This document shows positions 34,444 to 42,710 of a stretch of DNA of 64,000 nt, piece by piece; the first letter of the stretch is position 1; every line of letters begins with the position of its first letter. The stretch comes from Streptomyces dysideae. Lineage in GTDB: Bacteria > Actinomycetota > Actinomycetes > Streptomycetales > Streptomycetaceae. Under the pieces are notes generated by a model, which saw only the letters and a program-made list of their open reading frames with translations, was not told the DNA's origin and did no database searches. Location of the stretch: NCBI RefSeq assembly GCF_001514305.1, contig NZ_KQ949113.1, positions 1 to 64,000 on the forward strand, given 5' to 3'. The translations under genes were made by a program, and so were the position numbers.

Positions 34444-35591
34444 GCGGCCTCCTCGGGGAAGCGGTCGGGGCGGAACGGCGTCAGGTCCAGCTCAGGGGTC
34501 TTGTCCGTGAGCGCCTGGGCGATCAAGTGGCCGGTGCCGGGGGCGAGTCCGATGCCCGCGCCCTCGTGTCCGCAGGCGTGGTACAGGCCGGGGACCCGGG
34601 AGTCGGGTCCGATGGCGGGCAGGTGGTCGGGGAGATACGGCCGGAAGCCGACGTAGGAGCGCATCGCGCGGACGTCCGACAGGAACGGGAACAGCAGGGT
34701 CGCGCCCGCCGCCAGCGCCCGTACGACCGGCAGCGAGAAGGACCGGTCGAAGCCGACGCGTTCGCGGCTCGCGCCGATGAGGATCGGGCCGGCGGCCGTG
34801 CCCTCGACGACCGGTGAGGTCTGCAGCGCGGCCGAGTCGCTGGCGACGTCGGCCACGTAGTCGGCGGCGTACACCTTGTGGTGGACCCTGCGCGGCAGCG
34901 GTTCGGTGACGAGGACGAAGCCGCGGCGCGGGAGGACGGGGAGGTGGACGCCGGCGAGTGCGGCGAGGTCGCCGCCCCAGGTGCCGGCCGCGTTGACCAC
35001 CGCGGGGGCGTGGAGGTCGCCCCGGTCGGTGCGGACACCGCGGACCGCGCCGCCGGGGCCGCGCAGTACGCCTGTGACGGTGTGGCCGGTGAGCAGGCGG
35101 GCGCCCGAGGCGCGGGCGAGGTGGGCGGCGGCCAGGGCGGGCATCACCTGGCGGTCCTGGGGGTAGTGGACGCCGCCCGGGAGGCCGGGGGCGAGATGGG
35201 GTTCGAGGTCGTACAGGACGTCGCCCGCGACGGGTTCGGCGACGACTCCCGCGGCGCGCTGCTCCGTGGCGAACCGCTCCAGGGCCGTGAGTCCGCCGGG
35301 GGACGAGGCCACGACGACGCCGCCCTTCGCGTCGTACTCGACGGCGTCCCCGAACTCCCGCGCCAGCTCGGCCCACAGCCGCCCGGACAGCAGCGCGAGG
35401 TCCAGCTCGGGGCCCGGCTCCTTGTCGGAGACGAGGACATTGCCCTCCCCGGCGCCGGTCGTGCCGCCGGCCACCGGACCGCGGTCCACGAGGGTCACGT
35501 CGAGGCCCGCCCGGGCCGCGTACAGAGCGCAGGCCGCGCCCACCATTCCGGCTCCGACGACCACGACATCGCAGGTCAGTCGCTTGCTCAC
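34440..35591 (-). CDS. D-hydroxyproline dehydrogenase, D-amino-acid-oxidase-like FAD subunit
   Basis: A 383-aa FAD-dependent oxidoreductase of the DAO family, the catalytic (beta) subunit that oxidises cis-4-hydroxy-D-proline. FAD-binding GAGMVGAACALYAARAG is at residues about 13-29, the conserved GPDSRVPGLYHACGHEGAGI is near the C-terminus. It is the first gene of the operon; the GTG start has only a weak ribosome site and an ATGTCACAT palindrome lies 10 bp upstream. The 2-oxoglutarate semialdehyde dehydrogenase needed to finish the pathway is not in the window. Confidence 0.86.
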   Translation of the reverse strand: MSKRLTCDVVVVGAGMVGAACALYAARAGLDVTLVDRGPVAGGTTGAGEGNVLVSDKEPGPELDLALLSGRLWAELAREFGDAVEYDAKGGVVVASSPGGLTALERFATEQRAAGVVAEPVAGDVLYDLEPHLAPGLPGGVHYPQDRQVMPALAAAHLARASGARLLTGHTVTGVLRGPGGAVRGVRTDRGDLHAPAVVNAAGTWGGDLAALAGVHLPVLPRRGFVLVTEPLPRRVHHKVYAADYVADVASDSAALQTSPVVEGTAAGPILIGASRERVGFDRSFSLPVVRALAAGATLLFPFLSDVRAMRSYVGFRPYLPDHLPAIGPDSRVPGLYHACGHEGAGIGLAPGTGHLIAQALTDKTPELDLTPFRPDRFPEEAA

Positions 35592-35600
35592 ACCAGTACT

Positions 35601-35609
35601 ATGTCACAT
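35601..35609. promoter_or_regulatory. Candidate GntR operator
   Basis: ATGTCACAT is symmetric (ATGT-C-ACAT). Its core ATGTCAC recurs at 30788-30794 (upstream of the GntR gene) and, on the other strand, at 32740-32746 (before the deaminase gene), all three at gene starts of this operon. Confidence 0.4.
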
Positions 35610-35717
35610 GCCTCTCTCGCTGGGAACACCACCGCACACGCGCGGCGGCGACACCGCGCGTGGTTCTTCCGGCGGAGGCACGTCGAGGGCAACGACGTCG
35701 GCCGTGGAGCCGCGCGG

Positions 35718-36377
35718 TCACTCGGAGGCGGGGACCACCCTCAGATGGGCGGCGGCGCGGCGCGGCCCGCGGGGCCTGGGCGGCGTACGGCGGGTTTCGC
35801 GCAGTACCAGCGTCAGCCGGGTGCAGCCCAGCTCGCGCAGGGTCGCGGGCGTCTCGTCGACGACGCGGCAGTCGGTGGCACCCCAGCGCGGGTCGGGGTG
35901 CAGCAGCGGACGGACGGCGCCGTCGTGGGCCACGGCCTGTTCGCCGACCGCGCTGATCCAGTGCGGCAGGCCGTAACGGTAGGCGGCCTCCATGATCGGG
36001 TCCTGGGCGATGTCCCGGCGGATGGCCTGCAGCCCGTGGTCGTGGCCGTGGCGCTCCACGGCGGCGGCGAAGTGGGCCAGCATCGGCAGGCACCAGCTGG
36101 ACTCGTGCTCGCCGAGGACCGTGCCCGCGTCCGGGTGGAAGAGCACGAATCTGAGGAAGTTGTCGCCGGGCATGGCCGTCGGATGCGGGCCGACACCGCC
36201 GAAAAGTGACGCGAAAGCGGTGTTGGCCAGGACGACGTCCCAGCGGTGGTCGAGCACGACGGACGGAAAGGGGACGGCCTCCAGAAGGGTGGCGTAGTCC
36301 TGCAGATACGCCTGCGTCTCGAGACTCTCGGGGACCGGCCGCGGTACGGACCGCCGCCGTCCTGCCTGATGTGCCAT
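35718..36377 (-). CDS. MmyB-type ligand-binding domain protein without HTH
   Basis: A 219-aa protein consisting of the MmyB-like (PAS-related) sensor domain: LQDYATLLEAVPFPSVVLDH, LANTAFASLFGG, FLRFVLFHPDAGTVL, IRRDIAQDPIMEAAY and TRLTLVLRETRRTP. In most Streptomyces proteins of this type an N-terminal helix-turn-helix precedes the domain, but here only a 20-residue leader is present and no HTH is encoded upstream in any frame. It is divergent from the XRE gene, which could supply the DNA-binding function in trans. Ligand unknown. Confidence 0.75.
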   Translation of the reverse strand: MAHQAGRRRSVPRPVPESLETQAYLQDYATLLEAVPFPSVVLDHRWDVVLANTAFASLFGGVGPHPTAMPGDNFLRFVLFHPDAGTVLGEHESSWCLPMLAHFAAAVERHGHDHGLQAIRRDIAQDPIMEAAYRYGLPHWISAVGEQAVAHDGAVRPLLHPDPRWGATDCRVVDETPATLRELGCTRLTLVLRETRRTPPRPRGPRRAAAHLRVVPASE

Positions 36378-36491
36378 CGGGAGGTCACCCCTCTTGCCTA
36401 TGCGGCCTTCACGCGGCGCCCTGATCCTGCTGCCCGGACGCGAGTGGTGTCAACTATCGTGGCATTTCATGCCTGTTGACGGCTGAAATTG

Positions 36492-36505
36492 GCCACAGTT
36501 GTGGC
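36492..36505. promoter_or_regulatory. Perfect palindrome in the divergent MmyB-like/XRE promoter region
   Basis: GCCACAGTTGTGGC has 6-bp perfect arms around GT. It lies in the 223-bp gap (36378-36600), which also contains GGCAT-TTC-ATGCC at 36461-36473. Either could bind the XRE regulator. Confidence 0.4.
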
Positions 36506-36600
36506 GAGACCTGGATGTGAGTTCGAACCACCCGGTAATCTCCGTCGGGTTCACGGCAACCGCCGGTGAGAAGCCAGTGAGAGACGTAGGAGTTCTGTCG

Positions 36601-37251
36601 GTGACGGAAGGCTTCGAGGGTCCGGGTGCCACGGGGTCGGCCGCGCTGCCGGCCGTCGTAGCCCGCGTCGCCGCGCTCGCCGACCGGCTCGGCGTGCCGC
36701 ACGCGGAGGTCTTCGACACCGGCCGCCTGTCCGTCGCCTCCGGCGTCCCCGAGCCCGTGGTCAAGGCCCTGCTGAGCGGCCGGCCGGCGGGCGAGCCCGA
36801 TGTTCAGGCGCGCTTCCTGCAGCGCCTCGACCTGCTGCGCCGCACCCGGCTGAAGCCCAACGGGCGCAAGTACACCCAGCAGGAGATCGCCGACGGAGCG
36901 GCCATGTCGCGGCAGCAGGCGGGCGCCCTCATCAACGGCGACCGGCGCCCCACCATGGAGCACTGCGACGCGATCCAGCGGTTCTTCCGTGTGCACGCCG
37001 GTTTCCTCACGGCCGAGGACCCCGAGGCACTCGCGGGCGCGCTGCAGCGCTCCGAGCAGGAGTTGCTGCAGCGGGTCGCCGAGCGGGAGGCGGCCGCGGC
37101 CGCCGAGGACCCGCTCGAGCGGCTGCTCCAGGACCACGGCGTGCGCGGGATCGCCTGGCGGGCCGCCCAGCTGCCCACCGACCAGCACCGCGACAAGGTC
37201 GCCGAGTGGCTGGACATGCTCCTGGAGAGCGTCAAGCGGCCCGAGTCGTGA
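36601..37251 (+). CDS. XRE-family regulator paired with ImmA/IrrE protease
   Basis: A 216-aa regulator. Residues about 88-130 form the helix-turn-helix (GRKYTQQEIADGAAMSRQQA, GALINGDRRPTMEHCDAI); the N-terminal 60 residues are a separate helical part and the C-terminus is Ala/Glu-rich. The GTG at 36601 has AGGAG eight bases upstream; GTG at 36577 and a TTG at 36499 are also in frame. The next gene encodes an ImmA/IrrE-type peptidase, which in known pairs cleaves the XRE repressor to release control. Confidence 0.83.
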   Translation: MTEGFEGPGATGSAALPAVVARVAALADRLGVPHAEVFDTGRLSVASGVPEPVVKALLSGRPAGEPDVQARFLQRLDLLRRTRLKPNGRKYTQQEIADGAAMSRQQAGALINGDRRPTMEHCDAIQRFFRVHAGFLTAEDPEALAGALQRSEQELLQRVAEREAAAAAEDPLERLLQDHGVRGIAWRAAQLPTDQHRDKVAEWLDMLLESVKRPES

Positions 37252-37278
37252 TCCGCGCCGTGAGCAGCGCTCTGATCT

Positions 37279-37302
37279 ACGACTTGATCCACGACTTGAT
37301 CC
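37279..37302 (+). repeat. Twin 12-bp direct repeat between XRE and protease genes
   Basis: ACGACTTGATCC occurs twice back to back, 28 bp after the XRE stop and just upstream of the protease ribosome site. Perfect copies; either slippage or a binding site. Confidence 0.6.
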
Positions 37303-37323
37303 GCGGGGGAGAACGGGAGAACT

Positions 37324-37866
37324 GTGGGCATCGGTAGGGACATGCGCCGCCTGTGCGGCGAGCTGGTCGCGGAGCTGCCGCTGCCCGCGCCGGCGCGGCC
37401 CGAGGAGCTGTACGGCGCGTTGTGCGACGCCATGAGCAGACGCCGCGGCCGCCCTGTCCACTTCCGTACGGCCGCCTTCCCGCCCGGGACCGCCAGCGGG
37501 CTGTGGCTCGACATGGCCGACCAGGACCTCGTCGTGATCGAGGAACGCACCGCGCCCGACCACCAGTTGGTGATCCTCGGCCATGAGCTGTGGCACATGA
37601 AGGCCGGGCACTGCGGCCATCACGTCGAGGGCGCCGCGGTCGCCACCCGTCTGCTCTGCGACGGCGCCGACCTCCAGGCGACCGTCCGCAAGGTCGCCGC
37701 CCGTAGCCGCTTCGACCTCGCCGACGAGCAGGAGGCGGAGAGCTTCGGCCTGCTCCTCGCCAGCAAGTGCCGTACCTGGCTGGCCGGTTCGTCGGTGCGC
37801 GGACAGCGGGACCATCTGGCGGGGCGGATCGAGGCGTCGTTGGGGTACCTGGGACCGCAGGGCTGA
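37324..37866 (+). CDS. ImmA/IrrE-family metallopeptidase
   Basis: A 180-aa zinc peptidase-like protein. The HExxH motif is H87-E88-L89-W90-H91 (VILGHELWHMKAGH), followed by a DEQEAESFGLLLASK helix with the third ligand glutamate. The GTG start has GGGAG four to five bases upstream. It follows the XRE gene by 72 bp. Annotated in many Streptomyces as a toxin component; the better-supported role in characterised systems (ImmA, IrrE/PprI) is signal-dependent cleavage of the cognate repressor. Confidence 0.82.
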   Translation: MGIGRDMRRLCGELVAELPLPAPARPEELYGALCDAMSRRRGRPVHFRTAAFPPGTASGLWLDMADQDLVVIEERTAPDHQLVILGHELWHMKAGHCGHHVEGAAVATRLLCDGADLQATVRKVAARSRFDLADEQEAESFGLLLASKCRTWLAGSSVRGQRDHLAGRIEASLGYLGPQG

Positions 37867-37878
37867 GGAGCCCGCGGG

Positions 37879-38922
37879 TCAGGTCGCGCTGCGTTCGCTC
37901 GCCTCTCTCAGGTCGCGTTCCACCGCCCGGGTGCGGGGCGTGTCGGGCCGGCCCGCTGCGGTGCCGGGGCGGCCCTCGCGCAGGAGTTCCCGCCAGTGGT
38001 CGCGGCTCCAGTCGGCGGGCGACGTGGTGCTGGTGAAGTCCTCGACGGCGGAGACGAAGCGGGCGGGGTCGGTGTGGAAGGGGAAGTGGCCGGCGCCCCC
38101 GAAGATCTCCAGCCGGCTGTGCGGCATCGCCTCGTGGGCGCCGTAGGCGTGCCGGACCGGCACCACGCTGTCCCGGTCGCCCCACAGCAGCATGGTCGGC
38201 ATGCCCTCGGTCAGATAGCAGCGGTCCAGCATGGTGACGACCTGGCCACGCCAGTCGACGACCGCACGCAGGGTGCGGATGAAGGCGTTGCGGGAGGTCT
38301 CGTCGGGCAGCGCGTCCACCAGGGTGAGCAGCTCGGGGGCGTCCTGGCCGAGGTCGGTGTCCAGCAGCCGCATCAGACGTACGGCGAGGCCGACTTGGAG
38401 CCGCATGCCGGGCAGCCGCAGCGTGGACAGCAGCAGATGAGCGCCGGGCACCGAGACCAGCCGCAGCACGGGGTTCACCTCGCGGCCGACGCCGCCCGCG
38501 CTGACCAGGATCAGGCGTTCCGTGCGCTCGGGGAACTGGTAGGCGAACTGCATCGCCACTCCCCCGCCCAGCGAGTGCCCGACCAGGGTCGCCGACTCGA
38601 TGCCGAGGGTGGTGAGCAGATCGCGGACGCCGTTCGCGTACGCGGCCACCGAGTAGTCGGCGCGCGGCTTGTCCGAGGCGCCGTGGCCGAGCAGGTCGGG
38701 GGCGATCACGGTGTGGGTGCGGGCGAGGTCGGGGATCAGCTCGGCCCAGGTGTCGGAGGAGTCCCCTATGCCGTGGATGAGCACCAGCGCGGGACCCTCA
38801 CCGGCCATGCGGAAGGCACGCCGGTAACCGTGCACGACGCGGTACTGCAGCTCCAGTTCTCCGTCGCCCACCGGACGCAGCCGTACGGCGCGCACCGGGC
38901 GCCGTGGCGGGACGTCGACCAC
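37879..38922 (-). CDS. Alpha/beta hydrolase
   Basis: A 347-aa hydrolase of the alpha/beta fold. Oxyanion region LVLIHGIGDSSDTW, nucleophile serine in LVGHSLGGGVAMQF, acid in LLWGDRDSVVP and histidine in GGAGHFPFH. The C-terminal 60 residues are charged and likely disordered. The GTG at 38922 (GGGAGG upstream) is preferred; an ATG at 39000 is also open. It is convergent with the protease gene and divergent from a small conserved gene. No specific substrate can be assigned; closest themes are lipase/esterase or MhpC-like C-C hydrolase. Confidence 0.82.
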   Translation of the reverse strand: MVDVPPRRPVRAVRLRPVGDGELELQYRVVHGYRRAFRMAGEGPALVLIHGIGDSSDTWAELIPDLARTHTVIAPDLLGHGASDKPRADYSVAAYANGVRDLLTTLGIESATLVGHSLGGGVAMQFAYQFPERTERLILVSAGGVGREVNPVLRLVSVPGAHLLLSTLRLPGMRLQVGLAVRLMRLLDTDLGQDAPELLTLVDALPDETSRNAFIRTLRAVVDWRGQVVTMLDRCYLTEGMPTMLLWGDRDSVVPVRHAYGAHEAMPHSRLEIFGGAGHFPFHTDPARFVSAVEDFTSTTSPADWSRDHWRELLREGRPGTAAGRPDTPRTRAVERDLREASERSAT

Positions 38923-39143
38923 GCACTCGCCTCCCGTTCGCAGGGCCGCGCGGACGCGGCCGAAAGCCCTTCGCTCCAGCCTAGGACCGCTTTCCCACAA
39001 GGGATTTCGGGGAGGTTTCGCCTCCGCTAAGCGGGCGAACCGATGCGTAGCCGGACCCGATTGTCAGTGGTGGGCGGCAAGCTGGAGACGCGCCCCCGTC
39101 TGCGGGGCGGCACCGACGACGCCGACTTGGGGAGAGCCGACCG

Positions 39144-39371
39144 ATGCCCACCGCCGTACTGACCGACCGCGAGCGCACCGCCGTCCAGGCCTACCTGAGA
39201 CTGATGCACACGGTACGAGCCGCGTTCGACGGCCCTCCCGGAGCCCGCCGACCACCGGTGGTCCCGCCCTCCGTGCTCGCCGAGGCGGAACAGGCGCTGG
39301 CGGACGCGGGACTGGCCGGGAACGAGGAGGAGTTCTTCCGGCTGCTGCAGAGCTGGTGCCCGGAGCCGTAG
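39144..39371 (+). CDS. Small conserved hypothetical protein
   Basis: A 75-aa protein, MPTAVLTDRERTAVQAYLRL at the start and EAEQALADAGLAG, EEFFRLLQSWCP at the end, predicted mostly helical. GGGGAG precedes the ATG at suitable spacing. Coding character is good and it has its own intergenic region upstream. I do not recognise the family. Confidence 0.7.
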   Translation: MPTAVLTDRERTAVQAYLRLMHTVRAAFDGPPGARRPPVVPPSVLAEAEQALADAGLAGNEEEFFRLLQSWCPEP

Positions 39372-39386
39372 CGGGCGCGCGGGGGC

Positions 39387-40067
39387 TCAGGCGTGCGGCA
39401 CGCTCACGGCCGTCGCCACCAGCCCCCGCCGTACCGTCCACCGGCCCGTGAAGTGGCCGAGCCGCCGCTCGCCCACCCACGGGCCGGGCACGAGGAGTTC
39501 CGCGCGGAAGCCGCCGCTGTGCCCGTCGCCGGGGTCGGCGAAGACGTCGATGTCGGCCTCCGCGAAGTCCAGCCACTCGCCGGTGAGGGGGAACCACGCC
39601 TTGTAGACGGACTCCTTGGCGCTGAACAGCAGCCGGTCCCAGTGGATGTCGGGCCGGACCCCGGCCAGCCGGCGCAGCCGGTCCGCCTCGGCGGGCAGCG
39701 AGACGGCGGACAGGACACCGTCCGGGAGCGGCTCGTGGGGTTCGGCGTCGATGCCGAGGGAGGCCAGGTCGGTGTCGCGGACCAGCGCGGCGGCGCAGTA
39801 GCCGTCGCAGTGGGTCATGCTGCCGGCCAGGCCGGCCGGCCACTGCGGGGCGCCGCGCTCGCCGGGCAGGATCGCCCGCGGGGGCACGCCGAGCTTCTCC
39901 ATGGCGCGGCGCGCGCAGGAGCGTACGACGGCGAACTCTCGGCGGCGTTTGGCGACCGCCTGCGCCACGATCGCCTCCTCCTCGGGATAGAGGACGGCGT
40001 TGCCGGGTCCGTCGTGGCCGTACGCCTCCACGGTCACCACCGCGTCCGGCAGCAGTTCCTCGATCAC
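39387..40067 (-). CDS. 4'-phosphopantetheinyl transferase (Sfp type)
   Basis: A 226-aa phosphopantetheinyl transferase that activates carrier proteins of polyketide, nonribosomal peptide or fatty acid synthases using CoA. The magnesium/CoA site is GIDAEPH (D107, E109) and the second motif FSAKESVYKAW (K151-E152). WPAGLAGSMTHCDGYCAAAL matches the conserved SMTHxxGY block. The GTG start overlaps the metallophosphoesterase stop by GTGA; this gene pair is a common chromosomal arrangement in Streptomyces. Its carrier-protein partners are not in the window. Confidence 0.92.
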   Translation of the reverse strand: MIEELLPDAVVTVEAYGHDGPGNAVLYPEEEAIVAQAVAKRRREFAVVRSCARRAMEKLGVPPRAILPGERGAPQWPAGLAGSMTHCDGYCAAALVRDTDLASLGIDAEPHEPLPDGVLSAVSLPAEADRLRRLAGVRPDIHWDRLLFSAKESVYKAWFPLTGEWLDFAEADIDVFADPGDGHSGGFRAELLVPGPWVGERRLGHFTGRWTVRRGLVATAVSVPHA

Positions 40068-40924
40068 CGGGTGCCGTCCTCCCCGGGCAGGATGCGGCGC
40101 AGCTGTCCCGGCGGGCCCGGGCGCTTGCGCCACTCGCGGGGGTATCCCACGGACACCTCCTCGAAGCGGACGCCGTCGTGCCAGGTGGTCCGCGGGATGT
40201 GGAGGTGGCCGTAGACCATGGTCGCGACGCGGAACCTGCGGTGCCAGTCCGCGGTGAGCCGGGTGCCGCACCACATGGCGAACTCGGGATACCACAGGAC
40301 CTCGGTCGGGTGCCGGTCCAGCGGATAGTGGTTGACGAGGACCGTCGGCAGGTCGTCGGGCAGGGCGGCGAGCCGGCGCTCGGTCTCGGCGACCCGGGCC
40401 CGGCACCAGTCCTCGCGGGTGGGGTACGGGTCGGGGTGCAGCAGGTACTCGTCGTTGCAGACGACGCCGGTGCCGTGCGCGTACTCCAGCCCCTGTTCCT
40501 TGGTCGTGCAGCCGGCCGGCAGGAACGTGTAGTCGTACAGCAGGAACAGCGGTGCGACGGCGACCGGGCCGCCGGGGCCGTCCCAGACCGGGTACGGGTC
40601 CTCGGGGGTCGTCACGCCGAGTTCCCGGCACATCGCGACCAGGTGGTCGTAGCGGGCAGCGCCGCGCAGGGTGACGGTGTCCTTGGGGTGGGTCCACAGT
40701 TCGTGGTTGCCGGGGGCCCAGACGACCTTGGCGAAGCGGCCGGCGAGGGTCTCCAGGGCCCAGCGGACGTCCGCCACGGTCTCCGCGACGTCACCGGCGA
40801 CGAGCAGCCAGTCGTCGTCGGAGTCGGGCCGCATCTTCTCGACGAGGGCGCGGTTCTCCTCGTAGCCGATGTGCAGGTCGCTGACGGCCAGCAGCTGTCC
40901 GGCACCGCCGACCGTCGACGTCAC
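40064..40924 (-). CDS. Calcineurin-like metallophosphoesterase
   Basis: A 286-aa cytoplasmic metallophosphoesterase. The dinuclear metal motifs are complete: AVSDLHIG, VAGDVAE, APGNHELW, LVNHYPLDRH and YGHLHIPRTT. The start is the GTG giving VTSTVGGAGQLLAVSD, with GAGAGG just upstream; longer starts run into the promoter region. Translationally coupled to the phosphopantetheinyl transferase, so a role linked to CoA or carrier-protein phosphopantetheine turnover is conceivable but unproven. Confidence 0.88.
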   Translation of the reverse strand: MTSTVGGAGQLLAVSDLHIGYEENRALVEKMRPDSDDDWLLVAGDVAETVADVRWALETLAGRFAKVVWAPGNHELWTHPKDTVTLRGAARYDHLVAMCRELGVTTPEDPYPVWDGPGGPVAVAPLFLLYDYTFLPAGCTTKEQGLEYAHGTGVVCNDEYLLHPDPYPTREDWCRARVAETERRLAALPDDLPTVLVNHYPLDRHPTEVLWYPEFAMWCGTRLTADWHRRFRVATMVYGHLHIPRTTWHDGVRFEEVSVGYPREWRKRPGPPGQLRRILPGEDGTR

Positions 40925-41200
40925 CTCTCGCCCCCTTCGAACACACGAATACCACCACGACAACACAGGGTGCGCCGCAGGTACAAGTCCTGATCACGTC
41001 AGGGCGGCGGTCCCGGGCGGTCATGATCGGGGAATCCGTAACACGCACGTTGCACGCGGCGCCCTGCCGAAGCCGTATGATCGCCCCAACACCACCGCCA
41101 TGTACCTCCCTTCGCACGGGGCGGTTTGGTGTCCCTCCAACCACCCTGCCCGGGCACGGGCCTGCTCTGCCCTGCCCGCGAACCGTGAAAGGCGGCCTGC

Positions 41201-42349
41201 ATGGTCTCTCGCGTACGCGTCTGGCTCAACCGCACGTACGCGGAGAACGTCTTCTTCATGGATCAGCTGCGACGAAATCCCAGTGATCGCGCCGTGGACA
41301 TCCATGCGACGCACGGAGACGCCGACTCCCCCGTGCTGGCCGCCGCCGACACCGCCGACCTCGAGCCGGAGGGCCTGTCCCCCGCCGCGTACGTCGAGTA
41401 CGCCCTCGACCAGTGCCAGCGCCGCGGCATCGACGTGTTCGTGCCCCGGCTGCACCAGTCGGCGATCGTCGCGCACCGCGCCGACTTCGAGGCGGTCGGC
41501 ACGGCGCTGCTGGCGCCGCCACCGGAGGCCGTGGCCGTCTTCCACGACAAGGTGATCGCGTACGAGGCCGTGCAGGCGATCGGCGTGCCCGTGCCGCCGT
41601 GGTGGCGAGTGCGGACGGCCGACGAACTTGTCGCCGCCGTCGAGGAGTTGGAGGCGGGCGGGCACAAGGCGTGCTTCAAGCCGGCGTCCGGTGCGGGCGG
41701 GGTGGGCTTCCGCGTCGTCACGCGCGCCCCCTTCTCGCTCACGCACCTCAACGGGTTCCCCACCCCCTACGTCCAGCTGGACCTGGTCGTGGAAGCGCTG
41801 CGGCAGGCCGACGAGCCGGTGGACCTGATGGTCATGCCGCGGCTGGAGCAGCCGGAGGTGTCGGTGGACTGCCTCACCGGGCCCGACAACCGGGTCCGGC
41901 TGGCGATCGGCCGCACCAAGAACGGCCGCCGTCGTGGGTTCACGCTGCACGAGCAGTGGCTGGAGCCGGCGCGGCGGATCGCGGAGGGGTTCGGGCTGCA
42001 CTACCTGTCCAACATCCAGTTCCGGATGTTCGGCGAGACGCCGGTCCTGATGGACGTCAACACACGCCCGGCCGGCGGACTGCACCAGCTGTCCCTGTGC
42101 GGCGTCAACGCCCCTTGGGCCGCTGTGCAGTTGGCGCTCGGCGAGGATCCCGGTGAGGTCGTGCCGCCGTTCCTCGGGCAGGACTACACGGTGGTGTCGG
42201 GGCCGCGGCCGTTGCGAGCGGTGTCGCTGCCGCAGCAGCGGGCGGAGGCAACGGCCACGCTGCCCGTGGTACCGGCGCCTGCGGCCGCTGAACCGGCGTC
42301 GTCAGTCAACGCCGTGGGGAGTGCTGCGGCTCAGGTGCTGCCCCTTTAG
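41201..42349 (+). CDS. ATP-grasp domain protein
   Basis: A 382-aa ATP-grasp ligase-like protein. Residues about 1-100 form the pre-ATP-grasp domain (VWLNRTYAENVFFMDQLRRN), about 110-300 the ATP-grasp with HDKVIAYEAVQAIGVPVPPW, ACFKPASGAGGVGFRVV and the metal-binding LMDVNTRPAGGLHQLSLCGV. The last 60 residues are Ala/Pro-rich. AAAGG lies 10 bp upstream. It would join a carboxylate to an amine or thiol using ATP; partner substrate unknown. It stands alone on the plus strand behind a 276-bp leader region. Confidence 0.84.
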   Translation: MVSRVRVWLNRTYAENVFFMDQLRRNPSDRAVDIHATHGDADSPVLAAADTADLEPEGLSPAAYVEYALDQCQRRGIDVFVPRLHQSAIVAHRADFEAVGTALLAPPPEAVAVFHDKVIAYEAVQAIGVPVPPWWRVRTADELVAAVEELEAGGHKACFKPASGAGGVGFRVVTRAPFSLTHLNGFPTPYVQLDLVVEALRQADEPVDLMVMPRLEQPEVSVDCLTGPDNRVRLAIGRTKNGRRRGFTLHEQWLEPARRIAEGFGLHYLSNIQFRMFGETPVLMDVNTRPAGGLHQLSLCGVNAPWAAVQLALGEDPGEVVPPFLGQDYTVVSGPRPLRAVSLPQQRAEATATLPVVPAPAAAEPASSVNAVGSAAAQVLPL

Positions 42350-42710
42350 GTTGGCGGCGGGCCGGCGGGCGTACCGAGCCGAAAGAGGCGTTACGGGACC
42401 CCGAGCCATGGCTCCCGGATCTCGGCCCCGGTCGACGACTCTGTCGTCTACGCCCTGTACGCCTTCCGCTCTCCCCTCACCGAGTTCGCCCGCTCCCGCA
42501 GGGAAGCCCGGCGGGAGCGGATCCACGGACGGGACGGGTACCTGTGACCTGATCGGGGGGAAATTCCTTTCGCGTGGGGGTGTATCAGGGCGCTGCCCGC
42601 GCGCTCATAAGAGTGAAAGACAACGGGGGAACACGGGGGAAGCGAAGGGGCTCGGATCGGTCGGTCGGTGGTACGGGGGCGACCGATCGGCCCGAAGCCC
42701 TGTCGCGCTG
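42350..42710. other. Gap between ATP-grasp and fucosidase genes
   Basis: A short plus-strand frame ending at the TGA near 42547 reads VVYALYAFRSPLTEFARSRR and EARRERIHGRDGYL; it has coding character but no start codon, so it may be the tail of a lost gene. No strong terminator hairpin was identified although two genes converge here. Confidence 0.4.

Noticed and set aside
36510..36580. tRNA-like T-arm sequence (GAGTTCGAACCACC) upstream of the XRE gene
   Set aside because: No acceptor, D or anticodon stems could be folded around it; judged a chance match.
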